Source of the DNA: Saccharomonospora cyanea NA-134
Lineage (GTDB): Bacteria > Actinomycetota > Actinomycetes > Mycobacteriales > Pseudonocardiaceae
NCBI RefSeq assembly: GCF_000244975.1
Contig: NZ_CM001440.1
Coordinates: 2,898,325-2,962,324, forward strand
DNA length: 64,000 bases
Direction of reading: 5' to 3'
Below are positions 63,084-64,000 of the stretch, piece by piece. Position 1 is the stretch's first letter, and the number at the start of each line of letters is the position of its first letter. Both the position numbers and the translations under genes were made by a program. The notes below the pieces were generated by a model. It did no database searches. It had not been told where the DNA came from and saw nothing but the letters and a program-made list of their open reading frames with translations.

Positions 63084-63839
63084 TCAGTCCAGGAGGTCGG
63101 GGTGACGGCGCACGATGTCGGCGTACAGGGGGCGGAAGTTGAACCGGCCCATCTCGGGAGTGCCGATGGTGCCGTAGGTGTGCCGCGCCGAAGCCGGGTC
63201 GATCAGGTGCGGCTCACCCGCCGCCTCGGCGAGCAGTTGCACCTGACAGGAGCGGTCCATGGTGAGGAACCACCACGCCGCCTCCTCGACGGTGCCACCG
63301 ACGGTGAGCAGACCGTGGTTGCGCAGGATCACCGCCTTGAACGGGCCGAGACTCCCGGCGATCCGCTCGCCCTCCTCCTTGTCGGTGACCACACCCGAGA
63401 AGTCGTCGTGCACCGCGTGGTCCTCGAAGAACGCGCACGCGTCCTGTGTGATCGGCAGCAGCGGCCGGCCCAGCGCGGCGAACGCGCGGCCGTGCAGCGA
63501 ATGCGTGTGGGCCGCGGCCACCGCGTCCGGGCGGGCGGCGTGCACGGCGGAGTGGATGGCGAACCCGGCCGGGTTGATCCGGCCCTCGCCTTCGACGACC
63601 GTTCCGTCCGGAGCGACCAGCAGCAGGTCGCTGACCCTGACGTGGGCGAAGTGGACGGCGAGCGGGTTGATCCAGAAGTGGTCCGTGCGCTCCGGGTCGC
63701 GGGCGGTGACGTGCCCGCCGACACCTTCGTCGAATCCCCGTTCGGCGAAGAGCCGGAACGTCGCCGCGAGGCGTTGTTTGCGCCGCAGCCGCTCCTCCTC
63801 GATCGTGCGGATGGGCCGCCGGGACTGCCCCGTCGCCAT
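63084..63839 (-). CDS. Class II aldolase/adducin-family protein
   Basis: 251 residues with the family pattern FAERGFDEGVGGHVTARDPER near 33, INPAGFAIHSAVHAARPDAVAAAHTHSLHGRAFAALG (metal-binding HTHSLHGR) and VILRNHGLLTVGGTVEEAAWWF. The three His of the zinc site are present. Besides sugar-phosphate aldolases, the family includes enzymes acting in natural-product pathways with unknown reactions. The ATG overlaps the stop of the luciferase-like monooxygenase gene (TGATG). Substrate unknown. Confidence 0.9.
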   Translation of the reverse strand: MATGQSRRPIRTIEEERLRRKQRLAATFRLFAERGFDEGVGGHVTARDPERTDHFWINPLAVHFAHVRVSDLLLVAPDGTVVEGEGRINPAGFAIHSAVHAARPDAVAAAHTHSLHGRAFAALGRPLLPITQDACAFFEDHAVHDDFSGVVTDKEEGERIAGSLGPFKAVILRNHGLLTVGGTVEEAAWWFLTMDRSCQVQLLAEAAGEPHLIDPASARHTYGTIGTPEMGRFNFRPLYADIVRRHPDLLD

Positions 63840-64000
63840 CAGGCTCCGCCTCCCGCCACCTGCGCAGGAACCGGAGCCGTCGCTTCGCCCGGGTCGAGCA
63901 CGCCGCGCTCCCGCAACAGCGGCAGCACCCCCTCACCCACCCAGTACGCCTCCTCCAGATGCGGCTGTCCCGACAGGATCAGGTGCTCGACGCCCGCCTC
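63839..64000 (-). CDS. Luciferase-like FMN monooxygenase, C-terminal fragment (5' end beyond window)
   Basis: The visible 53 codons read GVEHLILSGQPHLEEAYWVGEGVLPLLRERGVL near their start and end with an Ala/Gly-rich tail. This resembles the C-terminal helix region of SsuD-type alkanesulfonate monooxygenases (typically [21 protein letters not shown]). The rest lies beyond the right edge. It is upstream of and coupled to the aldolase-like gene. If correct, the window has three monooxygenases of types known from sulfur metabolism. Confidence 0.72.
   Translation of the reverse strand, partial: EAGVEHLILSGQPHLEEAYWVGEGVLPLLRERGVLDPGEATAPVPAQVAGGGA

Overview
The window is about 70% GC, is tightly packed with start/stop-overlapping genes, uses many GTG starts and carries IdeR/DmdR-type iron boxes. 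This points to a high-GC actinomycete, probably of the Pseudonocardiales or Streptomyces-like secondary-metabolite producers; I cannot name the species. Almost everything in the 64 kb belongs to specialised metabolism. I see no rRNA, tRNA, CRISPR array, insertion sequence or replication origin.

Left block (1-18,017, all minus strand, read right to left): an iron-regulated catecholate siderophore operon. A consensus-like iron box lies just upstream of isochorismate synthase. Then follow a 2,3-dihydroxybenzoate-AMP ligase, isochorismatase, a free aryl carrier protein, a siderophore-interacting reductase with a His/Asp-rich tail, a complete FepB/FecCD/FecCD/FepC importer, and a large NRPS (C-A-T-E-C-A-T-E...) that runs off the left edge. 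The first adenylation domain contains four in-frame copies of a 51-bp repeat. No 2,3-dihydro-DHB dehydrogenase (EntA) is present here. A 1-kb gap (17,976-19,057) holds a second, orphan iron box.

Middle block (19,058-44,509): a mosaic of tailoring operons on both strands. A minus operon encodes an AMP ligase, LuxE-like and LuxC-like proteins (an acyl-to-aldehyde reductase system) and a fusion of a decayed thiazolinyl-imide-reductase-like domain with a C-methyltransferase-like domain. Around it lie an SDR, four P450s, a ferritin-like diiron protein, a free condensation domain, two desulfurisation-type flavin monooxygenases (DszA/NtaA-like and DszC-like), two separate ACP-methyltransferase pairs, a KAS III-like enzyme, two alpha/beta hydrolase-fold proteins, a ketosteroid-dehydrogenase-like flavoprotein and a VOC protein.

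Right block (44,519-64,000, all minus strand): one long operon for an aryl-polythiazoline. It encodes a luciferase-like monooxygenase (partial), a class II aldolase-like protein, a fifth P450, a fatty acyl-AMP ligase, a second aryl-acid AMP ligase, an NRPS with ArCP-Cy-A-T-Cy-A-T layout, an NRPS with docking-Cy-A-T-TE layout, a saccharopine-dehydrogenase-like reductase, a thiazolinyl imide reductase and a type II thioesterase. All three A domains carry the cysteine code, so up to three successive thiazoline rings are predicted, one of them probably reduced to thiazolidine, as in pyochelin and yersiniabactin. The C-terminal TE domain of the last NRPS lacks its catalytic Ser and His. The window therefore seems to hold two neighbouring iron-chelator-like pathways, one catecholate peptide and one aryl-thiazoline, the latter with an unusually rich and partly unexplained set of tailoring genes.
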